From contig NZ_JAKSDZ010000001.1 in NCBI RefSeq assembly GCF_023509475.1, positions 1 through 64,000 of the forward strand: 64,000 nucleotides of DNA. Direction: 5' to 3'. The translations under genes were made by a program, and so were the position numbers. Below are positions 63,534 through 64,000 of the stretch, one piece after another. This stretch comes from Aestuariirhabdus haliotis (GTDB lineage Bacteria; Pseudomonadota; Gammaproteobacteria; Pseudomonadales; Aestuariirhabdaceae). The first letter of the stretch is position 1. Each line of letters starts with the position of its first letter. The notes below the pieces were generated by a model that saw nothing but the letters and a program-made list of their open reading frames with translations, had not been told where the DNA came from and made no database searches.

Positions 63534-64000
63534 TCAGCGGCTGAGTCCAAGTCGCTGATGCCACTGGGCAATGCTCTCCTCCGGATAATGGTCAAACTGC
63601 AAATCCGCCTTCGCCGCGGCCACAGGCACCCAGCTGGCCCGACTCGATAACATCAGATGGGTGGTTTCCGGTGGTACCGGCAATGGGCTATCGATCGCCG
63701 AAGCAAAGGGATGGATCAGCTTCGGCCAACGCTCATCATAAACCCAGAGCGCACTGCCACAATGGCGGCAAAAATAACGTTCGGCCGGGCTTGTCTGCCC
63801 CTCAATAGAGGCCTGATATACCGATAGATGCTCACGCCCTTCGACGCTCATCGAAGCCGCATCGCCCCCCAGGTTAATTGCATAGCCTCCACCGCCAGCG
63901 GTTTTACGGCAGATCGAGCAATAGCAGCGGTTAAAAGGATAGGGATGGGCAGAGTCCAGGGTAAAGTGGATCGCTCCGCAGTGACAGGATCCGGCAAGCT
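63534..64000 (-). CDS. GFA-family protein (partial, continues past window end)
   Basis: The minus strand stays open to the window edge, giving at least 154 residues; the true start lies beyond 64000. The zinc Cys pattern of the GFA (glutathione-dependent formaldehyde-activating-like) family is complete: GSCHCGAIHF, FNRCYCSICRKTAG and YFCRHCGSALWVYD. An internal ATG at 63851 would lose the first two Cys groups and is not the start. Enzyme role in this family is often unproven. Confidence 0.88.
   Translation of the reverse strand, partial: LAGSCHCGAIHFTLDSAHPYPFNRCYCSICRKTAGGGGYAINLGGDAASMSVEGREHLSVYQASIEGQTSPAERYFCRHCGSALWVYDERWPKLIHPFASAIDSPLPVPPETTHLMLSSRASWVPVAAAKADLQFDHYPEESIAQWHQRLGLSR

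Overview
The window looks like chromosomal DNA of a free-living, probably marine gammaproteobacterium of the Oceanospirillales/Pseudomonadales kind. Supporting signs are moderate GC content, dense gene packing with ATGA-type overlaps, a HopJ-family protein, a SutA-like small protein, TRAP solute-binding proteins, an aryl-polyene-type gene cluster and a tRNA-Arg typical of Gammaproteobacteria. No species can be named from the sequence alone.

Layout. (1) 1-1.0 kb is a scar: a truncated IS3-type transposase, inverted copies of a 24-bp repeat, and the first 45 codons of a broken MDR-family oxidoreductase. (2) 1.8-10.8 kb is the most notable block, a selenium island read outward from a divergent promoter region at about 5.93-6.11 kb. 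To the left lie a SenB-type selenosugar synthase and a PhnD/PhnC/PhnE-like ABC importer. To the right lie a SenA-type selenoneine synthase, the histidine methyltransferase EgtD, and a selenide dikinase (SelD/SenC) fused to a flavin NADH-dehydrogenase-like domain. Together they would import a selenium compound, make selenophosphate, build a selenosugar, make hercynine and join the two into selenoneine. (3) 10.8-23 kb holds signalling and housekeeping genes: a diguanylate cyclase, a soluble FIST chemoreceptor, an MFS carrier, a HAD hydrolase, two GST-family proteins, a class III nucleotide cyclase, tRNA-Arg, a PLD-like protein, Hsp20 and HopJ. It also carries a 135-bp MITE. (4) 23.5-28.9 kb is a five-gene envelope operon: LolA-like protein, two FtsX-type permeases, a LolD/MacB-type ATPase and an outer-membrane barrel.

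(5) 31.8-43.3 kb is an aryl-polyene-like lipid/pigment cluster: ketosynthase and ketoreductase on one strand; methyltransferase, acyltransferases, one ACP, two complementary half-site dehydratases, thioesterase, LolA, MMPL exporter and lipoprotein on the other. It lacks the usual starter ligase, the KS/chain-length-factor pair and the second ACP. (6) 44.1-51.2 kb has two tandem TRAP binding proteins without permeases, a LysE/LysR pair, a cytochrome c'-like protein, TerC and a lipase. (7) About 51.3-55.5 kb is AT-rich with small minus-strand genes of unknown function. In its right-hand part these are separated by attC-like sites, so it looks like an integron cassette array without an integrase in view. 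(8) 55.5-64 kb returns to core-like genes: HspQ, an orphan RelB/DinJ antitoxin, SprT, a DnaJ-domain protein, a wHTH-nuclease-like protein, a thioesterase, LysR plus VOC protein, a YajD HNH nuclease, an Imm22-like protein, YebC/YeeN and a GFA-family protein cut by the window end.
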